A stretch of 64,000 bases of DNA, taken from UBA7672 sp965229115. GTDB lineage: Bacteria; Pseudomonadota; Alphaproteobacteria; Caulobacterales; Hyphomonadaceae. The notes under the pieces are model-generated. The model saw only the letters and a list, made by a program, of their open reading frames with translations, searched no databases and was not told the DNA's origin. Made by a program: the position numbers and the translations under genes. The stretch spans positions 3,844,001 to 3,908,000 of the forward strand of contig CBDDIR010000003.1 in assembly GCA_965229115.1 (NCBI GenBank), given 5' to 3'. Shown here piece after piece: positions 1 through 8,391 of the stretch; position 1 is the first letter of the stretch; each line of letters starts with the position of its first letter.

Positions 1-1356
1 TTCGACGGCGGCGCGCGGCCACACGATCCGCACCACCGCGCCCTTCGCCGGCAATTGCCGGTTATAGGGCGTCACACGCGCGCCCGTGCGCTCCAGCAGC
101 GTGCAGGCGATGAAGAAGCCGAGGCCCATGCCGCCGCCGCGCTGTTCGATCCTGCGCTCGGAGAAATACGGCTCTCCCAGCTTCGCCAGCACGCTTGGCG
201 CAAAGCCCGGGCCGTCGTCCGTGATGTAGATCCGCACTTCCTCGTCCGACCAGCGCGCATTCACGCTGACCTCTTTGGACGCAAAGCTCACCGCATTCTC
301 TACGAATGCGCCCAGCGCGTGGATGATTTCCGGCTTGCGGATCACTTCAGGCGCTTTCTCGACGTTCGCGCTACTGCCAGCCAGCGGCGAGCACGAGCAG
401 TGCACGTGGATGCCCGACCCCTGATGCGGCTCGGCCGCTTCTTCGATCAGCCCGGGGAGCGTCGCCCGCGCCATCGCCGCATCGGTCATGTGACGTCGCT
501 GCGAGATCTGCTTCAGGATCATCCGGCAACGTTCGGACTGCTCGATGATCAGCTCGACGTCTTCGCGCGCAGGATGCCCCGGCTTCACGCTACGCCCCAA
601 CTCCTTGGCCGCGATATGGATCGTCGCCAGCGGGGTGCCCAGCTCATGCGCCGTCGCCGCCGCCAGCGCGCCCAGCGCCGAAAGCTGCTGCTCGCGCGCC
701 AGCACGGCCTGCACGGCATCCAGCGCCGACACGAGGCTCGCCTCGTCGCGCCCCGTTCGCCACGAATAGATCGCAAAGAACACCAGCCCTAAGCCCACGG
801 CCGCGAACTGCCCCGCCTGATAGAGCGGCGGCAGCTGCAGCGGCTCGTCATGCCACGGCAGGTCGAGCCCCCAGAACCACATCGCCACGCAGCAGCCCAG
901 CGCGAGGAACGACAGAAGCACGGCATAGGCCGGCAGCAGGCGCGATGCGCCCACCGTCACCGGCGCTAGGATCATCAGAAGGAACGGGTTCTGCAGGCCG
1001 CCCGTCAGCCCGATCAGCACGGACAGCTGCACGATGTCGAACGCCAGCTGACCCGCCGTCTCCGCGGGCGACGACAAGTGCTGCGTCGGAAACACCGCCA
1101 TCAACGCCACGTTCAGCCAGGCCGATGCGCCGATCGCCGCCAGACACGCCACCAGCGGCAGCTCGAACCCCAGAACGAGGTTCACGAACACCACCGCGGC
1201 CACCTGCCCCGCGATCGCCATCCAGCGCAGCGTGACAAGCGTGCGAAGGCGCGTCCGCCCGAAGGCCGAGCCCACGCTGCGCAGCGTTTCATGTGACGGA
1301 TCGTCGATCACCGCCGCAGGAAGACCGGAAACCACCTGACCTTGCGATTCAGCCAT
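1..1356 (-). CDS. regB: RegB/PrrB/ActS-type redox sensor histidine kinase (3' end outside window)
   Basis: The frame is open from the ATG at 1356 to the first base of the window, giving 452 codons, so the C-terminus is missing. About six hydrophobic segments occupy residues 40-195 and include GGLQNPF at 119-125, the RegB quinone-interaction motif. The H-box AHELGTPLATI has its phospho-accepting His at 237. The segment SERCRMIL places a Cys near 277, matching the redox-active cysteine of RegB. Catalytic boxes follow: ENAVSFA, DDGPGFAP and GGGMGLGF. In the family this membrane kinase senses quinone/redox state and phosphorylates RegA. It is divergent from senC across 79 bp, as in purple bacteria. 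No regA is seen in the window; it may lie to the left. Confidence 0.93.
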   Translation of the reverse strand, partial: MAESQGQVVSGLPAAVIDDPSHETLRSVGSAFGRTRLRTLVTLRWMAIAGQVAAVVFVNLVLGFELPLVACLAAIGASAWLNVALMAVFPTQHLSSPAETAGQLAFDIVQLSVLIGLTGGLQNPFLLMILAPVTVGASRLLPAYAVLLSFLALGCCVAMWFWGLDLPWHDEPLQLPPLYQAGQFAAVGLGLVFFAIYSWRTGRDEASLVSALDAVQAVLAREQQLSALGALAAATAHELGTPLATIHIAAKELGRSVKPGHPAREDVELIIEQSERCRMILKQISQRRHMTDAAMARATLPGLIEEAAEPHQGSGIHVHCSCSPLAGSSANVEKAPEVIRKPEIIHALGAFVENAVSFASKEVSVNARWSDEEVRIYITDDGPGFAPSVLAKLGEPYFSERRIEQRGGGMGLGFFIACTLLERTGARVTPYNRQLPAKGAVVRIVWPRAAVE

Positions 1357-1435
1357 AGCAACTGCTCGCGCAATCGCGTCCGAATGTCATCAGGCCACAG
1401 TTTGCTTTTTGCCTTGCCCATGCGATTTTCTGCGC

Positions 1436-2080
1436 ATGCGTACCCTGCTCTTTTCGGCCGTTTCCACGGCTTTTCTCGCCCTGACCGCCTGTTCCCCCAG
1501 CGACAAGCCCGCAGCGGGCGTTGACGCAGGCAGCGGCGTCGTCTCCTCGGGCATGCAGACCCAGGCCGAGAATTGCGGCAACCGCTCGTCGGACGCCATC
1601 GGCGGCCCGTTCCACCTGACCTCGCAAACCGGCTCCCCGACCACCGAGGAAAGCCTCAAGGGTGAGAAGTCGCTGGTCTTCTTCGGCTTCACCCACTGCC
1701 CGGATGTCTGCCCCACCACGCTGTTCACGCTGGGCAAGGCGATGGACCTGCTGCCCGCCGGCAAGAAAGCCCCGCGCACGGTGTTCATCTCGGTCGATCC
1801 GGCGCGCGACACGCCCGAAGCCATCGCGCAGTACATCCAGTCGAACGGCTTCCCGAAACACATCATCGGCCTCACCGGCACGCTCGACGAACTCCAGCAG
1901 ACCGTCTCGGGCTTCAAGACGCAGTTCAGCCGCGACGAGGAAACCGACGGCGCCTCCGGCTATCTCGTGAGCCATTCCTCGATCCTCTATCTGATGGACG
2001 AGAACTGGAAGCTCCAGACCTACTTCACCCCGGGCGAATCCGCCGAAGCCATCGCCAGCTGCATCGCAAAGCTGAGCTAA
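1436..2080 (+). CDS. senC: SCO1/SenC family copper chaperone lipoprotein
   Basis: This 214-residue protein begins with a lipoprotein signal ending in LTAC (Cys 19). The thioredoxin-like fold carries the copper-binding CPDVC motif, and the distal His lies in VSHSS. These three ligands define SCO1/SenC/PrrC proteins, which deliver copper to cytochrome c oxidase subunit II in the periplasm. The ATG at 1436 was chosen because the signal peptide starts there; the frame extends 9 codons upstream from a TTG but adds nothing recognisable. The gene is divergent from regB, fitting redox-linked control of oxidase assembly. Confidence 0.93.
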   Translation: MRTLLFSAVSTAFLALTACSPSDKPAAGVDAGSGVVSSGMQTQAENCGNRSSDAIGGPFHLTSQTGSPTTEESLKGEKSLVFFGFTHCPDVCPTTLFTLGKAMDLLPAGKKAPRTVFISVDPARDTPEAIAQYIQSNGFPKHIIGLTGTLDELQQTVSGFKTQFSRDEETDGASGYLVSHSSILYLMDENWKLQTYFTPGESAEAIASCIAKLS

Positions 2081-2186
2081 AGCGCGCATTTCGGCCGAAC
2101 TGACGATTTATCCCCGCAGCGCAACAACACGTGCTAGGCTCAGTGCTTCACTGAAGCCTGCGCAATGGCGCGGCGGAAAGACATAA

Positions 2187-2357
2187 ATGACAACGGAAAC
2201 TCTCGGCGCGCTGCTCATGCGGCGTGACACGCTCGTGCGCGATCTGATGGCGCTGAATGCTGGCGACGCGGGTCAGATCATCAGCGCGGCAGAGACGCGC
2301 TTCTACAGCGCACGCATTGCGGCCGCGAACCGCAAGCTGGAGCGGTCGGCGCCCTAG
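2187..2357 (+). CDS. Small hypothetical protein, 56 aa
   Basis: A short frame (MTTETLGALLMRRD...) runs from an ATG preceded by a purine-rich GGCGGAAAG to a TAG. The product is charged, mostly helical in composition, has no signal or membrane segment, and matches no family I recognise. It lies between senC and the next small gene on the same strand with a 36 bp gap, so the three may be co-transcribed. Support is start context, codon composition and position only. Confidence 0.4.
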   Translation: MTTETLGALLMRRDTLVRDLMALNAGDAGQIISAAETRFYSARIAAANRKLERSAP

Positions 2358-2393
2358 ACGACGCAGCTATCTGCTCAAACAAGGATACCGCCC

Positions 2394-2660
2394 ATGACCA
2401 CCCGCATGGTCACCAGCACTGTCGTTTTCGGAAAACCCTTCACGCTCGACGAAATCGACGAAACCCTGCCGCCGGGCAGCTATCGCGTCGAAACCGAGGA
2501 AGAGACACTCGATAACATCTCCTTCGTCGCCTACCGGCGCATCGCCACGCATTTCTTCGTGCCATCACGCCCCGGCGTGTCGAGCACGGCGCAGATGTAC
2601 ATGATCCATCCCAAGGGCCTTGAACGGGCCCTGTCTCGCGACCGCGCCAAGCACCACTAA
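2394..2660 (+). CDS. Small hypothetical protein, 88 aa
   Basis: This frame encodes an 88-residue soluble protein opening MTTRMVTSTVVFGKPFTL. A beta-rich pattern (VVFGKPFTLDEIDETLPPG, then SYRVETEEE) looks like one small folded domain. No signal peptide or catalytic motif is visible. It follows a 36 bp gap after the 56-residue gene and is closed by a strong hairpin at 2678-2708. The function is unknown. The reading frame is convincing because the opposite strand has no comparable gene and a terminator ends the unit. Confidence 0.7.
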   Translation: MTTRMVTSTVVFGKPFTLDEIDETLPPGSYRVETEEETLDNISFVAYRRIATHFFVPSRPGVSSTAQMYMIHPKGLERALSRDRAKHH

Positions 2661-2677
2661 GCGATCGCCCAAAACAA

Positions 2678-2708
2678 ACAGGGCGACCCTGTGCGAGGGT
2701 CGCCCTGT
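2678..2708 (+). terminator. Intrinsic terminator after the small-gene unit
   Basis: A perfect 13 bp inverted repeat (ACAGGGCGACCCT with AGGGTCGCCCTGT) surrounds a 5 nt loop. It starts 17 bp after the stop codon at 2660 and is followed by GTTATT. Confidence 0.8.
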
Positions 2709-2862
2709 GTTATTCGAGGTCACGGTCATCTTCCCGGGGGGTCGGGGGGGACGGATAGGAAGACGTCCGTGACAGGCAAACAATGCGCGGACGGAAAAGC
2801 GGTTGCATCGCGATCCAACTTTTTTCGCGAGTCCTGCAGATTTCTTCGCGTGGTAAATGAAA

Positions 2863-2892
2863 CGGGCGGCGCTCTTAACCGAACGCCGCCCG
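2863..2892 (-). terminator. Probable terminator of the large lipoprotein gene
   Basis: CGGGCGGCG and CGCCGCCCG pair around a 12 nt loop. On the minus strand the hairpin lies about 45 bp past the stop at 2937 and is followed by TTTCATTT. Together with the hairpin at 2678-2708 it insulates two convergent units. The rest of 2709-2936 shows no gene. Confidence 0.65.
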
Positions 2893-2936
2893 CAATACGT
2901 CAAATGACTTAGGGGACCTACCTAGCCCCGCTAGGT

Positions 2937-4718
2937 CTAGCTCTGCGGAACCAGCGGCGTGAACGTCGCCGAGAAGCCAAGGCTCTCCTTCGTCGGCATG
3001 CCCATCATCGCGCTCATCGCGCCGAACGGCGTCTTCGGCTTGATCTGGATACGCAGCGTGCCCGGTTGCGACAGGAAGCCCGCCACCGCCGTGGTCACTT
3101 CCGCAGCCAGCGCCTCTTCGACGCCTGCATCCGTCATGAACACTTTCGAGCCCGTGATGATGTTCACCAGGTCCTGCCGATAGGCCTCCGCGCTCTGCCC
3201 CGAAGCCGGCGCAACCTGATTGAGGATCAGCTTCACCAGCTGCTTGTCGGTGATCGAGATATCGAGATCGGTGACCTGCAGCGTGATGAGGCCCATCACC
3301 ATCTGCATGACGGCGCCCTGCGCTTCCGGCGGCAGGCCGCCCAGCGGATTGCCGTCCTTCGCATCAGCGTCTGCATCATCGTCGTCGTCCGGCAGAGCCT
3401 CATCGTCCATCGCCTCGTTCGCGATGGAGCCCGTCGCCTCCGCAACCGTCATCAGACCGGTCAGCAGCGTCGGCAGAGCCTGCTTCAGGCCCAGCACGCC
3501 GCCCGCAACCTTGATCTCCGCGATGTCGGTCACGCCAACCGTGTAGTTCTCATAGCGTGTCAGATCCTTGACCGGATCGAACGTGGCGTCGCCCTGCGTA
3601 TAAACCTCGAGCACGTTGGACGGATAACCGCCCATCGCCATCAGCATCAGGCCCATCGCGCCCAGCGATCCGCCTTCGGAATCCGCCGTCAGCTTGATCG
3701 CGGAGAGCGGAACCTTGGTTTCCACCACAACGCCATCGGCATTGCGCTTGGTCGTGTAGGAGGCCGGCGTGCCCTCGATCTTGAGGCCCGAGAAGTTGGC
3801 GCTCATGCCCGACCATTTGATGCCATCGAGGCCGGCTTCCAGCGGGCTCGTATAACCCGCGAACACCTTGCCCCAATCCGGCTCGCCATTCTCGCGCGCC
3901 GCGCCCATGCCGGCCGCGAACGCATCGCTGAACATGCCCGCGCGAATGTTCGTGATGTCGAGCGTGCCGAGGTCGAACGCGCCCACAACCGGGAAGCTGC
4001 CCGGCACGTTGACGTCGCCCTTGATCCCGCCGAAGCGCGTCAGGCCGATCATCTTGTCCTTCACGTTCGCGACGGTCAGCTCGGCCATCTCGAACTTCAC
4101 CGAGCCCGTCGGGTTCGGAACGGAATCCGGCGCGCTGTCTTCGCCGCTGTCGCCACCGATATCGCCGCTGATCTCGATGCCTTTCACCGACGCGTTCTTG
4201 AACGCCCACTGTTCGAACGGCGGCGCCTGGCCGGGGCCTGCCTTGGTGAAGGCGCTGGCGATGAAGGCGCCCGTCGCGGCGTTCATGCCCTCGATGCCGA
4301 TCGAGCCGATCTTCATCTTGGTGTCGTCGCCGGCTTCCTGAACCGGCGTGATGCCCTTGGCGACCATGCCGGTGAACACCGGCTTGCCGTCCTTCATGTC
4401 CAGGCCGGTGAAGGTCAGCGTCTCGGCGCGTGCAACGACCTCGGATTTGGCAGGGGTCGGGGCCGGCGGTGGCGGGGCGGGTTCAGCCCCGTCCTCCAGA
4501 TCCACGTCCACGACAATTGCTTCGGGCACAGGCGTCTTCAAAGTGACGTTACGTAACGTCAAGTTTCCGCCGGAACCGCTCCGCCCGGCATAGGAAATCC
4601 CGTCGCCGGCATTATTTTCGATGATCTGCATCGCTGTCAGTGCTTCGAGCGCCGGGCCGCTTGCACACGCAGCGGTCGACAGCGCCAAAACTGACGCAAA
4701 AGCGAGTCTGAGCTTCAT
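2937..4718 (-). CDS. Large predicted lipoprotein of unknown function, 593 aa
   Basis: The N-terminus has a clear lipoprotein signal with lipobox STAAC (Cys 18). A Pro-rich linker sits at roughly residues 80-90 (PAPPPPAPTPA), followed by a long beta-rich body with repeated patterns of the type LDITNIRAG, LTVANVKD and VTDLDIS. The body contains an acidic stretch, DEALPDDDDDADADAKDG, near 440-460. These alternating strands suggest a periplasmic or outer-membrane-attached repeat protein. I do not recognise a named family. GGGGACTCCC lies just before the ATG. The gene stands alone, divergent from the metalloprotease gene and ended by the hairpin at 2863-2892. Confidence 0.8.
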   Translation of the reverse strand: MKLRLAFASVLALSTAACASGPALEALTAMQIIENNAGDGISYAGRSGSGGNLTLRNVTLKTPVPEAIVVDVDLEDGAEPAPPPPAPTPAKSEVVARAETLTFTGLDMKDGKPVFTGMVAKGITPVQEAGDDTKMKIGSIGIEGMNAATGAFIASAFTKAGPGQAPPFEQWAFKNASVKGIEISGDIGGDSGEDSAPDSVPNPTGSVKFEMAELTVANVKDKMIGLTRFGGIKGDVNVPGSFPVVGAFDLGTLDITNIRAGMFSDAFAAGMGAARENGEPDWGKVFAGYTSPLEAGLDGIKWSGMSANFSGLKIEGTPASYTTKRNADGVVVETKVPLSAIKLTADSEGGSLGAMGLMLMAMGGYPSNVLEVYTQGDATFDPVKDLTRYENYTVGVTDIAEIKVAGGVLGLKQALPTLLTGLMTVAEATGSIANEAMDDEALPDDDDDADADAKDGNPLGGLPPEAQGAVMQMVMGLITLQVTDLDISITDKQLVKLILNQVAPASGQSAEAYRQDLVNIITGSKVFMTDAGVEEALAAEVTTAVAGFLSQPGTLRIQIKPKTPFGAMSAMMGMPTKESLGFSATFTPLVPQS

Positions 4719-4780
4719 TTTGGGAGTCCCCTCTGTGTGGGTGATGTTGCTTCAGGCGCCACAGGAGGGTACGCCTTATC

Positions 4781-5512
4781 ATGCTCGCCTTGGAATCGCA
4801 TCAGCGCGTATTTTTGTTAGCAAAATCAGGTGCTTCGGTTCCAATCCGGGTGCACATTGATCGCCGTGCGCGCAGGGTCTCCGTACGCATAGATCCGCTC
4901 GCCCGAGAGGCTGTTGCGACCGCTCCCGCCAACCGTTTCGCGCTCGAAGCGATCTCTTTCGCGTCGGAGCGGGTGGAGTGGATTGCGGACCGTTTGGGAG
5001 CTCTACCACCCCCTGTGGTTTTCAAGCCTGGGGCCTACATCCCCTTGCGTGGAGTCATCCACCGGCTGAAACATGTCGAGACGGGCCGTACCGTCAAAGT
5101 CGACAGGACCTCCGGTCCCACTCCCCTACTTTTGATACCCGGCCCGCGTGAATCTTTCGGCGACAAAACGCGCGGCTTCTTCCGCGCCGCCGCCCGCACG
5201 GATTTCGCCGAACGGGTCGCCGTCCACGCCGAAACGCTCAAGGTTAAGCCCCGCTCGATCGCCATCAAGGACACCCGCTCGCGCTGGGGCTCCTGCTCGT
5301 CCGAGGGCCGGCTCAACTTCTCCTGGCGCCTCGTCTGCGCCCCGCCCTTCGCGCTCGACTATGTCGCCGCGCACGAGGTCGCGCACATCAAGGAGATGAA
5401 CCACTCCGACCGCTTCTGGAAACAGGTTGAGCGTTGCTTCCCCGACTGGCGCGAAGCCCGCACCTGGCTCCACGAACGCGGCGGCGCACTCCACTCCATC
5501 GGCGACGAGTAG
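4781..5512 (+). CDS. YgjP-like (DUF45) zinc metallopeptidase
   Basis: The 243-residue protein has the signature of the YgjP/M48-like family: SRWGSCSSEG around residues 165-175, then the zinc site HEVAHIKEMNHSDRFW near 198-213, with the third ligand expected in the same helical region (HExxH followed by NHS). Members are cytosolic, SprT-related predicted proteases of poorly known role. AGGAGG precedes the ATG at a rather long spacing of about 11 nt. The first 60 or so residues are variable in the family. The gene is convergent with the TetR gene, leaving 6 bp between stops. Confidence 0.85.
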   Translation: MLALESHQRVFLLAKSGASVPIRVHIDRRARRVSVRIDPLAREAVATAPANRFALEAISFASERVEWIADRLGALPPPVVFKPGAYIPLRGVIHRLKHVETGRTVKVDRTSGPTPLLLIPGPRESFGDKTRGFFRAAARTDFAERVAVHAETLKVKPRSIAIKDTRSRWGSCSSEGRLNFSWRLVCAPPFALDYVAAHEVAHIKEMNHSDRFWKQVERCFPDWREARTWLHERGGALHSIGDE

Positions 5513-5518
5513 ATCCGG

Positions 5519-6064
5519 TCAGGCCTGCCTGGCCGTGATCCACGCACGCGTCTCGTCCAGGATCTCGTCTGCAAGCTCCGGATCATCGACGGCGCGCGCA
5601 ATGATCAGCGCTCCAACCATCGCGGACCAGCTCCCGATCGCCGCCCGCCTGCGCGCTGCAGCCCGCTTGCCATCGACCTTCTGGCTTAGCTTGTCGAAAT
5701 GCCCGCGCATCGCCTCCGTCATCGCGCTGCGCGCTTCGGGCGACTGCTGACGCGTCGCTGCGGCCAAGGCCGCCGTCGGGCAACCCGTCGCCGCATTCTC
5801 GCGATGGTCGGCAGAGAGATAACGATCCACCCACGGCTTGAACTCAAAGTCCCGCCCTGCCTTTTCCAGCAGGTGCGCAACGGTCTGCGCAATCAGATCG
5901 TCCTTCGAACTGAAATGACCGTAGAAGCCGCCATGCGTGAACCCGGCCGCGTTCATCACCTCGGCAACGCCCACCGCATCAAAGCCCTTCTCCCGGAACA
6001 GCTTGCCCGCCGCCACGAGGATCGCCTCGCGGTTCTCCGCCATCTGTTCGCGGCTGACTTTCAC
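5519..6064 (-). CDS. TetR/AcrR family transcriptional regulator
   Basis: The 181-residue protein has a typical N-terminal TetR domain. Helix 1 reads ILVAAGKLFREKGFDAVGV, and the recognition helix lies in AGFTHGGFYGHFSSKDDLI (residues 40-60). The C-terminal ligand domain is helical and contains CPTAALAA, as in the TetR subfamily that controls efflux or hydrolase genes. It is divergent from the serine hydrolase gene, whose upstream region it probably represses together with its own promoter. The ligand is unknown. Confidence 0.9.
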   Translation of the reverse strand: MKVSREQMAENREAILVAAGKLFREKGFDAVGVAEVMNAAGFTHGGFYGHFSSKDDLIAQTVAHLLEKAGRDFEFKPWVDRYLSADHRENAATGCPTAALAAATRQQSPEARSAMTEAMRGHFDKLSQKVDGKRAAARRRAAIGSWSAMVGALIIARAVDDPELADEILDETRAWITARQA

Positions 6065-6192
6065 GGCTGACCTCCGGGCATTTCACGTCTTTGGCATCCT
6101 GTTGACTAAACATGATGACTGACATGAAAAACAACATTCATGACGAGCATAATGAATACAGCGCGCTCGCGAAAATGAAAATGGGAGACGGG

Positions 6193-7554
6193 ATGTCGAT
6201 GCTTGCCGTAACAAGGCGCCTGCGCACGCTGCTCGCCTCGGCCGCCATCATCGGCGTTGCCGCTTGCGGCCACGATGCACCCTCCGCGCCCCGCCCGGCT
6301 TCAGCCGTCGCCGCGCAGAACAATCCCGCATGGCCCGCCGCCGCCATCTCCAATCCCACAAGCCTAGGCTTCACCGCAGAAGGCCTGCAGGCGCTCGACG
6401 ACAGGATGAAACTGGCCGTCGACAGGAATGAACTCACCGGCATCAGCTATGCGCTGGTGAAAGATGGCGAAGTCGCCGCCCTGAAATTCCACGGCGCCCA
6501 GTCGCTCGGCGGCCGCCCGATGCAGGCCGACACGCTCTTCCGCATCCGCTCCACCGGCAAGACCATCACCGCCGTCGCGATGATGCAGCTGTGGGAGCAA
6601 GGCAAATGGAAGCCCGAAGATCCCATCACCAAATTCCTGCCTGAACTCGCCAATGTGAAGGTCGCCACCTCCACAGAGAACCTCGACGCCCTCGCCCCGA
6701 TCGCGCGCGTGCCGACGATGAACGAGCTGATGACCCACACGGCGGGCTTCGGCTACGGCCTCAACATGAACAACGCGTCGGAGCGCGCCTATCGCCAGAG
6801 CGGCATCCTCAACGCGCCTGACATGAAGACCTTCCTGAAAATGGCCGGCGAGATCCCCCTCACCGTCCAGCCCGGCCAGCGCTGGAACTACTCGATCGCG
6901 GTCGACCTGCAGGGCATCATCATCGAACGCCTCTCGGGCAAGAAGCTCGGCGACTATTTCGAACAGAACATCTTCGCCCCGCTCGGCATGAAGGACACCG
7001 GCTTCTGGCTCAAGGAAGCCGATCGCGCGCGCTTCGCCACCGTTTACACCCGCAACACCACGACAGGCGCGCTTGAGCCGTTCCGCGATGAAAGCGTGTT
7101 CGGCCCCGGCGATCCCTTCACCAAAGACAGCAATTTCGAATCCGGCGGCGGCGGCGCAGCCGGCCTCATCTCCACCCTGCACGACTTCACCCGCTTCACC
7201 CAGATGCTGGTCAACAAGGGCGAACTCGGCGGCCGTCGTATCCTGAAACCCGCCACCGTCGACTTCATGACGCAAAACCATATCGGCGCGCTCAAGGGCG
7301 TGCTCGGCGGCGATGGCTACGGCTTCGGCTATGGCGGCCGCGTCGTCACCAACGGCTCGACCGACACCACGCCCCAGCCCAACGGCGCCTTCAGTCACTT
7401 CAGCATCGAAGGCGCGTGGTACTGGATCGACCCCGCCAACAAGATCGCCTTCGTCGGCCTCATCCAGCGCCGCGGCCCCGCCGGCCCCGGCGGCGTCGCC
7501 ATGGGCGGCGACGGCGACGCCCCGCGCCTGGTCTATAAAGCGCTGGTGAAGTGA
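6193..7554 (+). CDS. Beta-lactamase-like serine hydrolase (class C/esterase type), lipoprotein
   Basis: This protein belongs to the class C beta-lactamase / EstB / D-aminopeptidase superfamily. The nucleophile motif is S-T-G-K in RIRSTGKTITAVA, and the second Tyr-Ser motif is in RWNYSIAV. Conserved HTAGFGYG, APLGMKDTGF and GAAGLISTLHD segments follow. The start at 6193 gives GGGAG five bases upstream and a 25-residue lipoprotein signal ending VAAC, so it is preferred to in-frame ATGs back to 6112, which would put 27 charged residues ahead of the signal. The natural substrate is unknown. Divergence from TetR suggests repression. The gene is convergent with the gene at 7584. Confidence 0.88.
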   Translation: MSMLAVTRRLRTLLASAAIIGVAACGHDAPSAPRPASAVAAQNNPAWPAAAISNPTSLGFTAEGLQALDDRMKLAVDRNELTGISYALVKDGEVAALKFHGAQSLGGRPMQADTLFRIRSTGKTITAVAMMQLWEQGKWKPEDPITKFLPELANVKVATSTENLDALAPIARVPTMNELMTHTAGFGYGLNMNNASERAYRQSGILNAPDMKTFLKMAGEIPLTVQPGQRWNYSIAVDLQGIIIERLSGKKLGDYFEQNIFAPLGMKDTGFWLKEADRARFATVYTRNTTTGALEPFRDESVFGPGDPFTKDSNFESGGGGAAGLISTLHDFTRFTQMLVNKGELGGRRILKPATVDFMTQNHIGALKGVLGGDGYGFGYGGRVVTNGSTDTTPQPNGAFSHFSIEGAWYWIDPANKIAFVGLIQRRGPAGPGGVAMGGDGDAPRLVYKALVK

Positions 7555-7565
7555 GGGGAGCGCAT

Positions 7566-7594
7566 CGGCGCGCAGCAGCTCTGCTAGCGCGCCG
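7566..7594. terminator. Bidirectional hairpin between convergent genes
   Basis: CGGCGCGC-AGCAG pairs with CTGCT-(A)-GCGCGCCG around a 2 nt loop. It lies 12 bp after the hydrolase stop and overlaps the stop of the minus-strand lipoprotein gene. No good T tract follows, so the terminator call is tentative. Confidence 0.45.
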
Positions 7595-8213
7595 CACCTT
7601 CTGACATCGCCGCAAGATCGCGCTGCTTCATGTTCTGCATGACGCCGTCCCGGCAAGCACCGCCCCCCGTGATCTTCCCCTCCGGGCACAGCTCAGCGTG
7701 CAGCGCATCCCATCGCGCTGCTACCTGGGGATCCGTGGGATCCATGTGCACCATCGGCGGCACAATCCAGTAGCTCCGTTCGGCTCGCTGCGTCCGCGTG
7801 TAGTTGCTGGCGTATGAGTACGTGAATTTCTCGGACGCGATCTTCCTGCGCACGACACCCGTTGGCGTCGCGCAGCTGAAACTGGATTCCCCGATCTCAT
7901 TGCGCACGGTGACCAGAGCGGCGCCGTCCTTGTCGACCGGCGCTTTCGGATAAGGATTGACCCCGTCCAACCACGAATTGTCGGTCTGGCAGTCCGTTGC
8001 CCCTGCAGGCGCCACCACACGGACGAAAATCCAGCCCCTGTGCCCGGCCGAATTGCCCGACAGGTCGCTCATCCAACTAACGGCCTTGTCCTCGGTCCAC
8101 ACCAGACCTCCCGGCCGCACATCTGCCTTCCTGACGGTGTTGCACCCCGTCTGCGCCATCAGCGCGCACAATCCCACCGCGCACAAGCCAACAAGATGTC
8201 CGGTCCGCATCAT
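7584..8213 (-). CDS. Hypothetical lipoprotein, 209 aa
   Basis: Translation from the double ATG at 8213/8210 gives a signal-like N-terminus (MRTGHLVGLCAVGLCALMAQ, then TGC). The cysteine context QTGC is a weak lipobox. The mature part has several Cys (CQTDNSW, FSCATP, LCPEG, GGACRDG) and a Tyr/Arg-rich segment YASNYTRTQRAERSYW. It is not a family I recognise; a periplasmic protein with disulfides is plausible. The reading frame stays open far upstream, to 8660, but that part overlaps the terminator and the end of the TonB receptor gene in another frame and is low-complexity, so I reject it. Confidence 0.65.
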   Translation of the reverse strand: MMRTGHLVGLCAVGLCALMAQTGCNTVRKADVRPGGLVWTEDKAVSWMSDLSGNSAGHRGWIFVRVVAPAGATDCQTDNSWLDGVNPYPKAPVDKDGAALVTVRNEIGESSFSCATPTGVVRRKIASEKFTYSYASNYTRTQRAERSYWIVPPMVHMDPTDPQVAARWDALHAELCPEGKITGGGACRDGVMQNMKQRDLAAMSEGAAR

Positions 8214-8342
8214 GCGCCCCACCCGCACAAGCCGCCCGTTCGAGCGGGCGACGCGGCAACTGACCACGAAGCCCCTCACCTGCCAACGATGCCCCGGCGA
8301 CACCCCAGCTCCGGAAACCCCCGAGCCGCTTCGCACAAAAGA

Positions 8343-8368
8343 AAAGGCGGGTCTTTCGACCCGCCTTT
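8343..8368 (-). terminator. Intrinsic terminator of the Oar-like receptor gene
   Basis: AAAGGCGGGTC and GACCCGCCTTT form a perfect 11 bp stem with loop TTTC. On the minus strand the stem is followed by TCTTTTG and lies 24 bp past the stop at 8392. Confidence 0.85.
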
Positions 8369-8391
8369 CCCGTAGTTCGTCGTTCGATCGC

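Noticed and set aside
3066..4556. A 496-codon plus-strand frame
   Set aside because: Antisense to the 593-residue lipoprotein, His/Arg-rich, no start signal or domain.
6364..7689. A 441-codon minus-strand frame
   Set aside because: Antisense to the serine hydrolase with its SxxK and Tyr motifs on the plus strand.
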